This document shows positions 46,466-56,347 of a stretch of DNA of 64,000 nt, piece after piece. The translations under genes and the position numbers were made by a program. Within the stretch, counting starts at the first letter, position 1. Every line of letters begins with the position of its first letter. The DNA is from Saccharospirillum mangrovi. GTDB lineage: Bacteria; Pseudomonadota; Gammaproteobacteria; Pseudomonadales; Natronospirillaceae. The stretch is from positions 2,788,001-2,852,000 of the forward strand of contig NZ_CP031415.1 of NCBI RefSeq assembly GCF_003367315.1, written 5' to 3'. The notes beneath the pieces were generated by a model. It did no database searches, was not told the origin of the DNA, and saw only the letters and a list, made by a program, of their open reading frames with translations.

Positions 46466-47392
46466 ATGTTTCTGGAGCGCCGTCACCTGCAAAGTCTGCA
46501 GGCCATCGACGAAGCCGGCAGTCTGGCGAAGGCCGCCGAGCGTTTGCATCTGACGCAATCGGCTTTGTCGCATCAAATCAAAAGCCTGGAGCACTATTTC
46601 GATGTGTCGCTGTTTTTGCGCCACACCAAGCCGATCAAGCTGTCGCCAGCCGGGCGCAAATTACTGGAATTGGCTGAGGCGGTGTTGCCACGCATTGCGG
46701 CGGTGGAAGACGAAATGACGCGCCTGGCCGCTGGTGACGCCGGCCGCTTGTACATCGCCATCGAATGCCACGCCTGTTACGACTGGCTGATGCCGGTTTT
46801 GGCGCGGTTCAAACAAAGCTGGCCGGCGGTGGAAGTAGACATCCGCCTGGGGCTCAGTTTCGACTCGATCACCGCCTTGCGCGCCGGCGAACTCGACCTG
46901 GTGATTTCATCCGACCCGATTGACGCGCCAGACCTGTTATTCCGCCCGATGTTCGACTACGAAGGCCGCTTGATCCTGCCGGACGACCACCATCTGGCCG
47001 AGCGCGATTTCATCCGTGCCGACGATTTAAAAACCGAGAATTTGATCAGTTACCCGGTCGCCCGCGACCGCCTCGATGTGTTCAAACATTTCCTGACGCC
47101 GGCCGGCGTGGAGCCAAAATCATTGCGCCAATCGGAACTCACAGCAGTGATTCTGTTACTGGTTGCCAGCGGCCGCGGCATCACCGCCCTGCCCGATTGG
47201 GTGTTGCGCTATTCGCAACACCCGACCAGTCTGGTCAGCCGACAATTGGGCGAAAACGGTCTGCACGGCAAGATGTATTCGGCGATTCGCAGCAGCGATG
47301 CCGACAGTCCTTATTTAGCGGATTTTGCGGAATTGGCCGGGAAGTTCGGGCCGGGGTCCGATTGGGATGGGAGACCCGATTCACAAAACTGA
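46466..47392 (+). CDS. metR: LysR-family regulator MetR
   Basis: 308 aa. The N-terminal winged HTH (RRHLQSLQAIDEAGSLAKAAERLHLTQSALSHQIKSLE) and the long substrate domain match MetR, which activates metE with homocysteine as co-effector. The divergent metE-metR layout with a 102-base gap supports this. A clear TGAA-N5-TTCA MetR box was looked for in the gap and not found in perfect form. The ATG follows AAAGGAATTC. Confidence 0.93.
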   Translation: MFLERRHLQSLQAIDEAGSLAKAAERLHLTQSALSHQIKSLEHYFDVSLFLRHTKPIKLSPAGRKLLELAEAVLPRIAAVEDEMTRLAAGDAGRLYIAIECHACYDWLMPVLARFKQSWPAVEVDIRLGLSFDSITALRAGELDLVISSDPIDAPDLLFRPMFDYEGRLILPDDHHLAERDFIRADDLKTENLISYPVARDRLDVFKHFLTPAGVEPKSLRQSELTAVILLLVASGRGITALPDWVLRYSQHPTSLVSRQLGENGLHGKMYSAIRSSDADSPYLADFAELAGKFGPGSDWDGRPDSQN

Positions 47393-47486
47393 ACAGCGTG
47401 CGGAGTTATCCCTTGGTCGGGGCATTCAAGCCATTGATATTAGAAAGGGACGTTTAGGAATTTGGTTTACTTAGGGAGGGAGTCCC

Positions 47487-48038
47487 ATCAAGGAATGGCA
47501 GCCATTTGAGTACCAGGGTGAACACTACCCACTGAATCATCTGAACAGTTTCCGGTACACCTTTGAACAGCTTCCCCAGGGAGACAAGCCGTTACGGCGC
47601 TACTCTTTCGTCATCGAATTTGGCCTGCATTGTTTTACCAAAGGGCCGAATAAACATCGGGGCGAAACACTGCACGACTATCCACCGGCTCTGCATTATT
47701 CGGATAACCGAGAGACTCGTGTTTTCTGTTTTGACCGTCATCAATGGTCGTTACAGCTTCCCGATATCATCAAACGATTGACTGATCAGCCTTGCTATCA
47801 CACCGGCAAAGGCAATTTTTTCATCATCCGTGACATGGTCGCGCAACGCGATTACGAGATTTATTTCAATGTCAGCCGCCTGGCGCAGCGCGTTGCCGAA
47901 GCGCAGTTAAGGCTCTTTGTTGAAAGCGCCTACGTACGCGACCTGGACCATGGAACAGCTCGCCCAAGGTTGAAAAAAATCAATTTCTTTCATATTGCCT
48001 ACAACCGATTGCACAACAAACCCATTCGCTCACCGTGA
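47487..48038 (+). CDS. Unrecognised protein; frame intact but expected start codon is ATC
   Basis: The frame is open from a TAG at 47472 to a TGA at 48038 and reads as a real protein of about 183 residues (KEWQPFEYQGEHYPLNHLN..., then RRYSFVIEFGLHCFTKG, SDNRETRVFCFDRHQWSLQL, CYHTGKGNFFII, YFNVSRLAQRVAEAQLRLFVESAYVRD). A strong ribosome site AGGGAGG (47473-47479) stands 7 bases before ATC at 47487, where homologous proteins as I remember them start MKEWQPF. No ATG, GTG or TTG in frame lies before 47778. So either ATC is used, or a recent change silenced the gene, or the base is a sequencing error. Function unknown. Confidence 0.6.
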   Translation: MKEWQPFEYQGEHYPLNHLNSFRYTFEQLPQGDKPLRRYSFVIEFGLHCFTKGPNKHRGETLHDYPPALHYSDNRETRVFCFDRHQWSLQLPDIIKRLTDQPCYHTGKGNFFIIRDMVAQRDYEIYFNVSRLAQRVAEAQLRLFVESAYVRDLDHGTARPRLKKINFFHIAYNRLHNKPIRSP

Positions 48039-48059
48039 AATCCAGGCTCAGAAAAACAA

Positions 48060-48083
48060 AAGCCCCGCTGATCAGCGGGGCTT
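48060..48083 (-). terminator. Perfect palindromic hairpin, terminator toward the minus strand
   Basis: AGCCCCGCT and AGCGGGGCT flank GATC. On the minus strand it is followed by TTTTGTTTTT, so it can end transcription of the aminopeptidase gene or of the 48084-48250 segment. On the plus side the T-run is absent. Confidence 0.75.
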
Positions 48084-48255
48084 GAATAAACTGGGCTCGC
48101 TTTAAAACCGCTCTTGGGCAGGTAGCCTGTAAAGGCCGGAGGGACGCATAGCCAACGACTATCCCGTTCATACGTCCACTTAGTGCAAAGGCGAAACACC
48201 CAATGCAGGGCATACTTTAGCTCAGCCAACGTCTATTGTCGATGAACGACCCGGC
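48084..48255. other. Gene-free segment with inverted repeats, possible structured RNA
   Basis: No credible coding sequence. It contains GGACGCAT and ATACGTCC arms (48140-48176 region) around GGGACGCATAGC...CTATCCC, and GGGCAGGTAGCC...GGCC. On the minus strand it leads straight into the terminator at 48060-48083, the shape of a small RNA or of a repeated intergenic cassette. Confidence 0.4.
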
Positions 48256-49623
48256 TCAGCGGTAACGCCGCTCCAACCACTCGAACACCGCACGCATGCC
48301 CATGGCTTCACCACCGGACGGGCGGCCCGGCAAGGCTCGGTTGTTAAACGCCATCACATCGAAATGCACCCAGTGGCTGGCATCGACAAAGCGCTTCAGA
48401 TAGAGCGCGGCGGTGATGGCACCGCCGGTCGGAATGGTCGGGCAGTTGACCAGATCGGCCACGTCGCTTTTCAGATAATCTTCGTACGGTTCGAACAACG
48501 GCAAACGCCAGACTGGATCGCTGGCGGCGGTGCCAGCGTCGCTGAGCGCGGCGGCAAGCTCGTCGGAGCCGGTGAAAAACGCGGGCAATTCGGTGCCCAG
48601 GGCGACGCGGGCGGCACCGGTCAGCGTGGCGAAATCGATCAGCAAATCCGGGTTTTCGGTTTCTGCTTCGGCCAGAGCGTCGCACAACACCAGCCGGCCT
48701 TCGGCGTCGGTGTTGTCGACTTCCACGGTCAGGCCTTTGCGGGTGTTGAGGATGTCACCGGGGCGGAAAGCATCACCCGAAATGGCGTTTTCGACCGCTG
48801 GAATCAGCACGCGCAAACGCACCGGCAATTGCAGCGCCATAATCAATTGCGCCAGACCGAGCACATGCGCTGCGCCACCCATGTCTTTTTTCATCCAGCG
48901 CATGGCGCCGCCGGGTTTGATGTCCAGACCGCCGCTGTCGAAACAGACGCCTTTGCCGACGAGCGTCAGGCGCGGTTGTTGTTCGTCGCCCCAACGCAGA
49001 TCAAGCAGACGCGGCGCGTGTGTCGCGGCGCGACCGACGGCGTGCACCGCCGGATAATTTTGCGTCAGCAATTCATCGCCGATGATTTGCGAAAACTCGC
49101 CACCGAAACGTTCGGCCAAATTGGACGCGGCTTCGGCCAGATGTTCCGGCATCATGTCGGCCGCCGGGGTGTTGATCAGATCGCGCACCAGCGCTGTGCC
49201 ATCGGCCAATTGGCGCACGCGTTCCACCAGGGCGGCGTTGTCGATCACCAAGGTTGCGTCCGGCACCGGGTTTTGTTTGTAGCGGTCAAAGCGATAGGCG
49301 CCGAGCAACCAACTGAGCGCGCAGCGCTGCAAAACGTCGTCATCGTCCACCGCTAATTGATAGCGACCAATCGGTACCTGATTCACCAGGCTGCCCAGCA
49401 ACCAGGGCGCGTTGCGGTCTTTCACCACCAGCAGGACTTCGGCTAAATCGCCATTGGCATCGGGCAATAAGGCGTAGCCCGGCGCTTTAAAACCGCTGGC
49501 TTTGAGCCAACGCTGTGTTGCCTCGGGCTTGGTGGCGAGCCAGGTGTCGAAGTCGTTTTGTTCAATCAGGGTGATGGGAAGGCCGTCTTGGCCGGCGTCC
49601 AGCAAGGCTATGGTGGCGGGCAT
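48256..49623 (-). CDS. M17 family leucyl aminopeptidase
   Basis: 455 aa cytoplasmic di-metal aminopeptidase. The C-terminal catalytic domain has GKGVCFDSGGLDIKPGGAMRWMKKDMGG (metal Lys and Asp) and NTDAEGRLVLCDAL (Asp, Glu and catalytic Arg), with TLTGAARVALG after it. The N-terminal domain is shorter than in E. coli PepA (503 aa), closer to the PepB or Xanthomonas-type branch. It frees N-terminal residues from peptides. It is monocistronic, with djlA upstream on the same strand 100 bases away. Confidence 0.93.
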   Translation of the reverse strand: MPATIALLDAGQDGLPITLIEQNDFDTWLATKPEATQRWLKASGFKAPGYALLPDANGDLAEVLLVVKDRNAPWLLGSLVNQVPIGRYQLAVDDDDVLQRCALSWLLGAYRFDRYKQNPVPDATLVIDNAALVERVRQLADGTALVRDLINTPAADMMPEHLAEAASNLAERFGGEFSQIIGDELLTQNYPAVHAVGRAATHAPRLLDLRWGDEQQPRLTLVGKGVCFDSGGLDIKPGGAMRWMKKDMGGAAHVLGLAQLIMALQLPVRLRVLIPAVENAISGDAFRPGDILNTRKGLTVEVDNTDAEGRLVLCDALAEAETENPDLLIDFATLTGAARVALGTELPAFFTGSDELAAALSDAGTAASDPVWRLPLFEPYEDYLKSDVADLVNCPTIPTGGAITAALYLKRFVDASHWVHFDVMAFNNRALPGRPSGGEAMGMRAVFEWLERRYR

Positions 49624-49723
49624 GGGTGTCTCTGAGTCGATGTCTTGAAGATGTCATCTATAGCGGCAACGGCCGCAGTTTCAAGAGGCGAACCGAGCGG
49701 TGCGCCTGATTCCGATGATCGGT

Positions 49724-50527
49724 TCAACTGAGTTTGCGCTGGCTTTTGACGGTTTCGTAAGCCTGCTGAATTTCCTGCGTCTTTTCTTTGGCAATCGCCA
49801 TCATTTCTTCGGGCAAACCACGTGCAACCAGTTTGTCGGGATGGTGCTGACTCATCAGCCGGCGATAGGCTTTTTTCAAATCGGCGTCGCTGGTTTTTTG
49901 ATCGACACCCAGCACGCGATACGACTGTTCCAGGTTCGGCCCACGCGGACGACCGGCGGCGCTGCCGCCATGCCGGGAAAATTGCGCCTGGGCGCGAATG
50001 CGTTGATGAATCAGCTCGAATTGCAGCTTGTTGATGTTCAGTGCTTTGCAGATCAATTGAATGATGCGCTGTTCGTTGGCGCTCAAAGCGCCATCGGAAT
50101 ACGCCGATTGCAATTGCAGTTCGAGAAACAGTTGGCTGAGTGTGGAGCGGCGGCCGATGACTTCGTGCAGTTCTTCGAGCAGCGGCATGATGTCGTAATC
50201 CGGCGTCTTGCCTTCATTGAACAAACGCATGGCTTCGAGCCGCTGCGCTTCGTTCAAGCCCATGCGTGTCATCACTTCGCGCGCCTGATGTATTTCCTGC
50301 TCGCTGACCCGGCCATCGGCCTTGGCGAGCTTGCCCATCACGCGGAAGGTGGCCTGGAAAAATACCGTTTGCAGCACGCCACGGCGGTCGCCTTCGAGCG
50401 TCTTGCTTTGGCTTTGCTGGGTGCGATCAAAGGCGTTGCCGAGCAATACACCCAACGCCAGTCCAACCGGGCCGCCAGCATAAAGCCCCAGCGCGCCTCC
50501 GACGATTTTGCCAAACCAGGCTTTCAA
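49724..50527 (-). CDS. djlA: Co-chaperone DjlA
   Basis: 267 aa. An N-terminal Gly-rich membrane anchor (KIVGGALGLYAGGPVGLALGVLLG) is followed by a TerB-like central region (MGKLAKADGRVSEQEI) and a C-terminal J domain with the HPD motif in MSQHHPDKLVARGLP (about residue 228). It stimulates DnaK ATPase at the inner membrane. The start appears to be TTG (50525-50527) behind a good AGGAG site; no ATG gives a full anchor. It is divergent from lptD, as in E. coli. Confidence 0.94.
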   Translation of the reverse strand: MKAWFGKIVGGALGLYAGGPVGLALGVLLGNAFDRTQQSQSKTLEGDRRGVLQTVFFQATFRVMGKLAKADGRVSEQEIHQAREVMTRMGLNEAQRLEAMRLFNEGKTPDYDIMPLLEELHEVIGRRSTLSQLFLELQLQSAYSDGALSANEQRIIQLICKALNINKLQFELIHQRIRAQAQFSRHGGSAAGRPRGPNLEQSYRVLGVDQKTSDADLKKAYRRLMSQHHPDKLVARGLPEEMMAIAKEKTQEIQQAYETVKSQRKLS

Positions 50528-50670
50528 TACGGTTGTCTCCTCAGGGCGTTGCGGACGTCAACGCTTTGAAAACGACGGAGCGACAGCTTACCCCGTCCAC
50601 CGTCGGGCTACCACCGCCCTGTCGGCTTGGGTATCATCCCCGCTTTGCTTGCGAACGCACTCTGGGGTCT

Positions 50671-53259
50671 ATGCCAACGCCAATCCACGCACAGTTCGAT
50701 CGGCTTCTGGCCCGACCTCTGCCGCTGCTGCTCAGCGCGGCGTTGACGGTGCCGGCATTCGCCGAAGACAGCGGCGTACTGCGCGACTGGCGACCTTACG
50801 CCGAATTGCCCGCCAGCGAACGCCAAGGCATCGCGCCCTACTGCCCCGGCGGCTTTGTCGACCCGATGGCGCTCGATCCCAGCATCGACCCGAACCAGCC
50901 CGACGAAGAATTCCCACTGGTTTTCCAATTCGACCAAAGCGACAACGTCTCCACCGACGCCGCCCATCTGAGTGGCGATGTCAGCGCCAAGCGCAATGCA
51001 TTCCAGGTCTACGCTGACGAAATCAATTACCAGCGCGCCACCGGCCAGGGCCAGATGAACGGTCAGGTGCGCCTGCGCTCAATAGGCGCGTTGATTTCCG
51101 GCGACGCCGCTGTGCTCGATTTCCAGACCGACGAAGCCACCGTCGACAACGCCAATTTCGTGCTGCATCGCGAAGATCTGCACGGCTCGGCCGCCACCTT
51201 GCACCGCGAAACGTTGACCCAGTTTTACGGCGAACACATCGCCATCACCCGTTGCATGCCGGAAGACCCCGCCTGGGGTATTCGCGCCGCATCATTGCGG
51301 GTGAATCAGGAAACCGGCATTGCCCGCGCCTGGCACGCTCGTTTTGAAATCCGCTCAGTGCCGGTGCTCTACGTTCCTTATATTTCATTTCAGATTGACG
51401 AACGCCGCCGCAGCGGTTTTCTGTCGGGCACTTATGGCTTAGGCGAAAACGGCGTCGACGAATTGGCCGTGCCTTATTACCTGAACCTGGCGCCCAATTA
51501 CGACGACACCTTCACGCTGCACTATTTCGGCGAACTGGGTTTGCTGGCGCGCAACGAATTCCGGTTTTTGACCGAAAGCCACAGCGGCATTACCGATCTG
51601 GACGTGCAAGTCACCCAGGAAGCGGAAACCACCGAAGGCGAATCGGCGCCACGGCGCTGGGCGTACCGGCAACGGCTGTCTGGCGAATTGACCGACAACA
51701 CCGGCTACGACCTCGACACCCGCTTGGTCAGCGACAGCCAATACGATCAGAACTTCAACAACGGCGGCGATGCCGTTGACGACCAACGCCTGAACCTTAT
51801 TTTGAAGCGCCGCCTCTCGACCGGCGTCCTGACGCTCAACAACACCGTCACCACCCCGGTTCAGGATGGCAGCTCCAATTTCCATACCGCCAGCATTGCC
51901 GCCAGCACCCGCTTTGGCGATTTAAGCACGCGCCTGCTGACCGAATTCCAACTGCCCGAACAAGAAGACTTTCTGCCGAGCGACCCGACCGACAAAGACG
52001 ACTGGCCGCTCAAACGCCTGCCCGAATTGTCACTGAATTATCAGCCGGTGAGTCTGCCCGGTTCGCTGTCGTCATCCGGTGAATTAACCGCCAGCCAATT
52101 CAGCCGGCAACTGACTTCGGAACAGGCCGACGCGCTGGAAGATCGGGCAGCGAGCAACAACGCTGTGCTCGAAGCCGCCAACAAAACCACGCGCATTTTC
52201 AGCCGTGCCAGCGTCGGTTATCCGCTGGCGGTGGAATGGGGCTACATCCGGCCGCAACTGGATGGCTTCTTTCTGGGTTACCAGCAAAGCAACGAGCTGG
52301 ATTCGGAATTCAGCTTCGAAGACGACGATTTCAATCGCACGCCGTCCATCGTCAACGGCCGCTTCACGCTCGACAGCCGCATCGTCGCGGAAAAACCCTA
52401 CGTCACCCGCAACGGCATTGTGGTGCATTCCATCGAACCGCGGCTGCACTACACCTACACGCCCTTTGTCGATCAAAGCGAGTTGCCCAACCTCAACACC
52501 GAAGCCGTCGATAACGACTTTAAACTGTTCACCAACAGCCGCTTCAGCGGGCTGGACCGCATCGGCGACATGAACCGTTTAAGCGTCGCCATGGATTCAC
52601 GTTTTCGCGACAGCCGCAGCGGCGAAGAAGTGCTGTTCGCCGGTGTCAGCAAGGGCGTTAAGTTGTCGCAGGAACGCGTCACGGAAAACGGCACTCGGGA
52701 TGTCGACCCCGATTTTGAACCCGAATTCAGCCCGACTTTTCTGGATTCACGCTGGCGCCCGGCCGAAGACGTTCAGGTCAACGCTTCCGCCCAATGGGCG
52801 CACGACGACGGCGCGCTGGAAGCCTACTCGGCCGACGTCACCTACTTACCGCGCGGTCGCCGCTTCGTACGCGTCGGTGTCACCCGCGAAGACGACGCCC
52901 AGGGTTTCGGTCTGTCCGCCTACTGGCCGCTGCGCGCCAACATCGCCATGGTGAGTTATTTCAACTGGGCACGCCCGGTGGAAGACGATGTGCCCTACGG
53001 CGATTACCAGAACACCGACATCGTGCTCGGCATTGATTACGACAGTTGCTGCTGGAATGTCCGGGTCGTCGGTTTCAGCAACCAACCGGATGATGACGAT
53101 GACGAAGACGACAGCAACAGTCTGTTTTCATCACGCCCGGAGCGCGGTGTAAGATTTGAATTCACCTTGAAAGGCTTGGGCGGCAGCACCGGCTCCATCG
53201 AATCTCTGCTCACCGACAAGGTGCCGGGTTATCGAGGCCGCATCCATGATTACCGTTGA
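50671..53259 (+). CDS. lptD: LPS-assembly outer-membrane protein LptD
   Basis: 862 aa from the ATG at 50671, chosen for the signal peptide (LLARPLPLLLSAALTVPAFA). The N-terminal beta-jellyroll (about residues 85-220; VYADEINYQRATGQG) receives LPS from LptA, and a 26-strand barrel follows. Cys residues for the inter-domain disulfides are visible: CPGG near 50, RCMPED near 195 and the adjacent pair YDSCCWNV near 790. It is longer than E. coli LptD (784), partly from acidic loops (DDDDDEDDSN). It overlaps nothing but leads straight into surA, the conserved order. Confidence 0.96.
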   Translation: MPTPIHAQFDRLLARPLPLLLSAALTVPAFAEDSGVLRDWRPYAELPASERQGIAPYCPGGFVDPMALDPSIDPNQPDEEFPLVFQFDQSDNVSTDAAHLSGDVSAKRNAFQVYADEINYQRATGQGQMNGQVRLRSIGALISGDAAVLDFQTDEATVDNANFVLHREDLHGSAATLHRETLTQFYGEHIAITRCMPEDPAWGIRAASLRVNQETGIARAWHARFEIRSVPVLYVPYISFQIDERRRSGFLSGTYGLGENGVDELAVPYYLNLAPNYDDTFTLHYFGELGLLARNEFRFLTESHSGITDLDVQVTQEAETTEGESAPRRWAYRQRLSGELTDNTGYDLDTRLVSDSQYDQNFNNGGDAVDDQRLNLILKRRLSTGVLTLNNTVTTPVQDGSSNFHTASIAASTRFGDLSTRLLTEFQLPEQEDFLPSDPTDKDDWPLKRLPELSLNYQPVSLPGSLSSSGELTASQFSRQLTSEQADALEDRAASNNAVLEAANKTTRIFSRASVGYPLAVEWGYIRPQLDGFFLGYQQSNELDSEFSFEDDDFNRTPSIVNGRFTLDSRIVAEKPYVTRNGIVVHSIEPRLHYTYTPFVDQSELPNLNTEAVDNDFKLFTNSRFSGLDRIGDMNRLSVAMDSRFRDSRSGEEVLFAGVSKGVKLSQERVTENGTRDVDPDFEPEFSPTFLDSRWRPAEDVQVNASAQWAHDDGALEAYSADVTYLPRGRRFVRVGVTREDDAQGFGLSAYWPLRANIAMVSYFNWARPVEDDVPYGDYQNTDIVLGIDYDSCCWNVRVVGFSNQPDDDDDEDDSNSLFSSRPERGVRFEFTLKGLGGSTGSIESLLTDKVPGYRGRIHDYR

Positions 53260-53341
53260 AGGGCCGGATGGCGGCCCTCATGACACCGAACGAGCACCGT
53301 TTTGCCGTTTTTTGCACTGCACTGAATCCAGGAGCCCGAAA

Positions 53342-54562
53342 GTGCCCAGATTGACCGCCCTGACCCTATTTGCCGCCCTCGCTCTGCCGTTGACTGGGCT
53401 GGCCCAGGCCGCCGAATTGCTCGACCGCGTTGTCGCCGTGGCGAACGAAGACATCGTCACCGCCAACGAACTGAGCCAGCGCACCGAAGAAATTCGCCAG
53501 CGCTATCAGGGCAACCCGCAGGTATTGCCGCCCGATGCGCAACTGCAACGCCAGGTGCTCGATTCGCTGATTCTGGAACGGCTGCAACTGCAACTGGCCG
53601 GCAAGATGAACCTCAACATCACCGACAGCCAGGTCAACGACGCCATCAACACCATGGCGCGCCAACGCAACATGACGCTGGATAACTTCGTCGCCGCCGT
53701 CGAAGCCAGTGGCGAAAGCTACGACGAAGTGCGCCGTCAGGTACGCCGCGAACTCACCATGAATCAGGTTCGGCGGCGCTACGTCGGCTCGGAAATCAAC
53801 GTCACCGATGGCGAAATCTCCCGCTACCTCGACACCCTGGCCGGCCAGTCGATGCAGGACGTGAAATTCGAATTGCTGTACCGCCGCTACGAACTGAGCG
53901 AACGCGCCGACGCCGAAGCGCAACTGGCCGAACTCGAAGTCGGCGCACAGTTAAGCGCCAACAGCGGCGCCCGCAACCTCGGCCTGCGCCCGGTCAACGA
54001 ACTGCCAAGCGTGTTCCGCACCGTCGTGCCGGTACTGGCGCTGAACGAAGCGGTGCTGATTGAAAACGGCGGCGCCTTACACCTGGCGCAACTGATCGAC
54101 AAAACCGACCGCCAGGCGGTGCAGGTTGAGCAATATCAGGTGCGGCACATTCTGGTGCAGCCGAACGCCCTGCTGAACGCCGACCAGGCGCAAGCACTGC
54201 TGGAAAGCCTGCGCCAACGCATCGCCAACGGCGAAAGCATGGCCAGCCTCGCTGACCAGTTCACTGACGACTTAGGCACCAAAGGCAAAGGCGGCGCACT
54301 CGGCTGGCGTCAGCCGGAAGAATTTGTACCGGCCTTCGCCAGCCAGGTTCGACAAATGCCGCTGAACGAAGTCAGCCCGGTGTTCGAATCCAACTTTGGC
54401 TATCACATTCTGCGCGTCGAAGATCAACGCACCACAGACGTCAGTCTGGACGTGCTGCGCCAGCAAGTGCGCGATTCGCTGATGCAACGCAAATACGAAG
54501 AAGCGCTGCAACGCTGGCTGGTGGAACTGCGCGCCCAAAGTTTTGTTGAGGTACGGCTGTGA
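53342..54562 (+). CDS. surA: Periplasmic chaperone/prolyl isomerase SurA
   Basis: 406 aa from the GTG at 53342, which has AGGAG at 7 bases and gives the signal peptide [19 protein letters not shown]; the frame upstream overlaps lptD. An N-terminal chaperone domain (about residues 25-165) is followed by a shortened, degenerate first parvulin-like domain ([15 protein letters not shown] to HLAQLIDKT, about 80 residues), then a complete second parvulin domain ([10 protein letters not shown] ... [10 protein letters not shown] ... [12 protein letters not shown]) and a C-terminal helix. It helps outer-membrane proteins such as LptD fold. pdxA starts within its stop. Confidence 0.95.
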   Translation: MPRLTALTLFAALALPLTGLAQAAELLDRVVAVANEDIVTANELSQRTEEIRQRYQGNPQVLPPDAQLQRQVLDSLILERLQLQLAGKMNLNITDSQVNDAINTMARQRNMTLDNFVAAVEASGESYDEVRRQVRRELTMNQVRRRYVGSEINVTDGEISRYLDTLAGQSMQDVKFELLYRRYELSERADAEAQLAELEVGAQLSANSGARNLGLRPVNELPSVFRTVVPVLALNEAVLIENGGALHLAQLIDKTDRQAVQVEQYQVRHILVQPNALLNADQAQALLESLRQRIANGESMASLADQFTDDLGTKGKGGALGWRQPEEFVPAFASQVRQMPLNEVSPVFESNFGYHILRVEDQRTTDVSLDVLRQQVRDSLMQRKYEEALQRWLVELRAQSFVEVRL

Positions 54563-55563
54563 GCACGCTGCCGCTGGCCGTCACACCCGGCGAACCGGCT
54601 GGCATCGGTCCGGACCTGGTGTTGAAACAGGCGTTGGCGGAACACAGCCAGCCCTGGTTCGCCATCGCCGATCCGGATTTACTGCGCGAGCGCGCGCAAC
54701 TGTTAACGCTCGACGTACGCATCGAAACGATCAACAACATCGACACACTTGGCCCGCACCAGCCGGGCGTGCTACCGGTCTGGCCGGTCGCCTTGAACGT
54801 GCCGTGCGAACCCGGCCAGCTTGACGCTCGCAACGCCCACTATGTGTTAAAAACGCTCGACGTCGCGATAGAATTCGGCCTCGCCGGCCGCGTCGCCCTG
54901 GTCACCGGGCCGGTGCACAAAGGCATCATCAACGACGCCGGCATCGCCTTTACCGGCCACACCGAATACCTGCAAACGCACAGCAACGCCGACCAAGTCG
55001 TGATGATGCTCGCCACCGAAGGCTTGCGCGTCGCGCTGGTGACCACCCACTTACCGCTGGCGCAAGTGCCGGCGGCAATCACGCCCAAACGCCTGCACAG
55101 CATTGCCACCGTGTTGCACCAATCGCTGCAACGCGATTTCGGCTGCGCCGAGCCGCGCATCCTGGTGTGTGGTCTAAACCCGCACGCCGGCGAAGGCGGC
55201 CATCTGGGCCACGAAGAAATCGACGTCATTGAACCGGAACTGGCAAAGCTGCGCGCCCAAGGCTGGCACTTCGACGGCCCGCTGCCAGCCGACACTCTGT
55301 TCCAACCGCACTATCTCGACAACGCCGACGCCGTGCTCGCCATGTACCACGACCAGGGCTTGCCGGTATTAAAATTCAAAGGTTTCGGCGCAGCGGTAAA
55401 CATCACGTTGGGTTTGCCATTCGTGCGCACCTCGGTCGATCACGGCACCGCGCTCGATCTGGCTGGCAGCGGCAACGCCAGCGACGGCTCGCTCGCCGTG
55501 GCATTGAAAACGGCCGCCACCATGGCACAGCACCAGTTACAACATCGGAATTCACATGCATAA
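54559..55563 (+). CDS. pdxA: 4-hydroxythreonine-4-phosphate dehydrogenase PdxA
   Basis: 334 aa from a GTG overlapping the surA stop (GTGA). It oxidises 4-phosphohydroxy-threonine in pyridoxal phosphate synthesis. Signatures: [14 protein letters not shown] at the start, [23 protein letters not shown] (about residue 116, metal His), [17 protein letters not shown] (about 208), and [15 protein letters not shown] near the C-terminus. It sits between surA and ksgA, overlapping both, as in many gammaproteobacteria. Confidence 0.96.
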   Translation: MSTLPLAVTPGEPAGIGPDLVLKQALAEHSQPWFAIADPDLLRERAQLLTLDVRIETINNIDTLGPHQPGVLPVWPVALNVPCEPGQLDARNAHYVLKTLDVAIEFGLAGRVALVTGPVHKGIINDAGIAFTGHTEYLQTHSNADQVVMMLATEGLRVALVTTHLPLAQVPAAITPKRLHSIATVLHQSLQRDFGCAEPRILVCGLNPHAGEGGHLGHEEIDVIEPELAKLRAQGWHFDGPLPADTLFQPHYLDNADAVLAMYHDQGLPVLKFKGFGAAVNITLGLPFVRTSVDHGTALDLAGSGNASDGSLAVALKTAATMAQHQLQHRNSHA

Positions 55564-56347
55564 AGCGCGTAAACGTTTCGGGCAGAATTTTCTGCACGAC
55601 AGCCGCATTATCGATCGCATCGTCGCCAGCATTGCGCCCAAACCGGGCCAGCGAGTAGTGGAAATCGGCCCCGGCCGTGGCGCCCTGACCGAACCCTTAC
55701 TGGCAGCCACCGACGGCGATTTAGACATCATCGAACTCGACCGCGATTTAATTCCCATCCTGCGCGCGCAATTTTTTAACGCCAAAAACCTGCGCATTCA
55801 CGAAGCCGACGCCCTGCGTTACGACTACGGCCAACTGATTCAGGGCGACGAAAAACTGCGCCTGGTCGGCAACCTGCCGTACAACATTTCTACGCCGTTG
55901 ATGTTTCATTTATTGAACTGGGCCGGGCAAATTCGCGACATGCATTTCATGTTGCAAAAGGAAGTGGTCGAACGCCTGTGTGCCGCGCCGGGCGATAGCG
56001 CTTACGGCCGACTCGGCATCATGATGCAGTACCACTGCGAAGCGCGGTATCTGTTCACCGTGCCGCCGGGTTCGTTTCAACCGGCACCGAAAGTCGATTC
56101 CGCCATTGTGCGATTAACGCCACGCGCCGAGCCGAAAGTGGCCGCCGACAGTGTAGATATGTTGAGCACCGTGGTGCGCACAGCCTTCAGTCAGCGCCGC
56201 AAAACCTTGCGCAATAACTTGAAACCGCTGATCGACGCGGCCGACATCGAAGCACTCGGATTAAACCCCGGCGCACGCGCAGAAAACCTCGCCATTACCG
56301 ACTTTGTGCACATCGCCAACGCCCTGCATCGCAAGGAGAACGCATGA
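55556..56347 (+). CDS. rsmA: 16S rRNA dimethyladenosine transferase RsmA (KsgA)
   Basis: 263 aa, near the E. coli 273. It dimethylates A1518 and A1519 of 16S rRNA. Visible are [14 protein letters not shown], the SAM site [11 protein letters not shown] (about residue 36), and the catalytic NLPYNIS (about 106), then [18 protein letters not shown]. It overlaps pdxA upstream by 8 bases and apaH downstream by 4. Confidence 0.96.
   Translation: MHKARKRFGQNFLHDSRIIDRIVASIAPKPGQRVVEIGPGRGALTEPLLAATDGDLDIIELDRDLIPILRAQFFNAKNLRIHEADALRYDYGQLIQGDEKLRLVGNLPYNISTPLMFHLLNWAGQIRDMHFMLQKEVVERLCAAPGDSAYGRLGIMMQYHCEARYLFTVPPGSFQPAPKVDSAIVRLTPRAEPKVAADSVDMLSTVVRTAFSQRRKTLRNNLKPLIDAADIEALGLNPGARAENLAITDFVHIANALHRKENA

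Noticed and set aside
47980..48229. Short minus-strand open frames as genes
   Set aside because: Two frames overlap each other and a terminator hairpin, and neither reads as a protein; treated as a non-coding segment.
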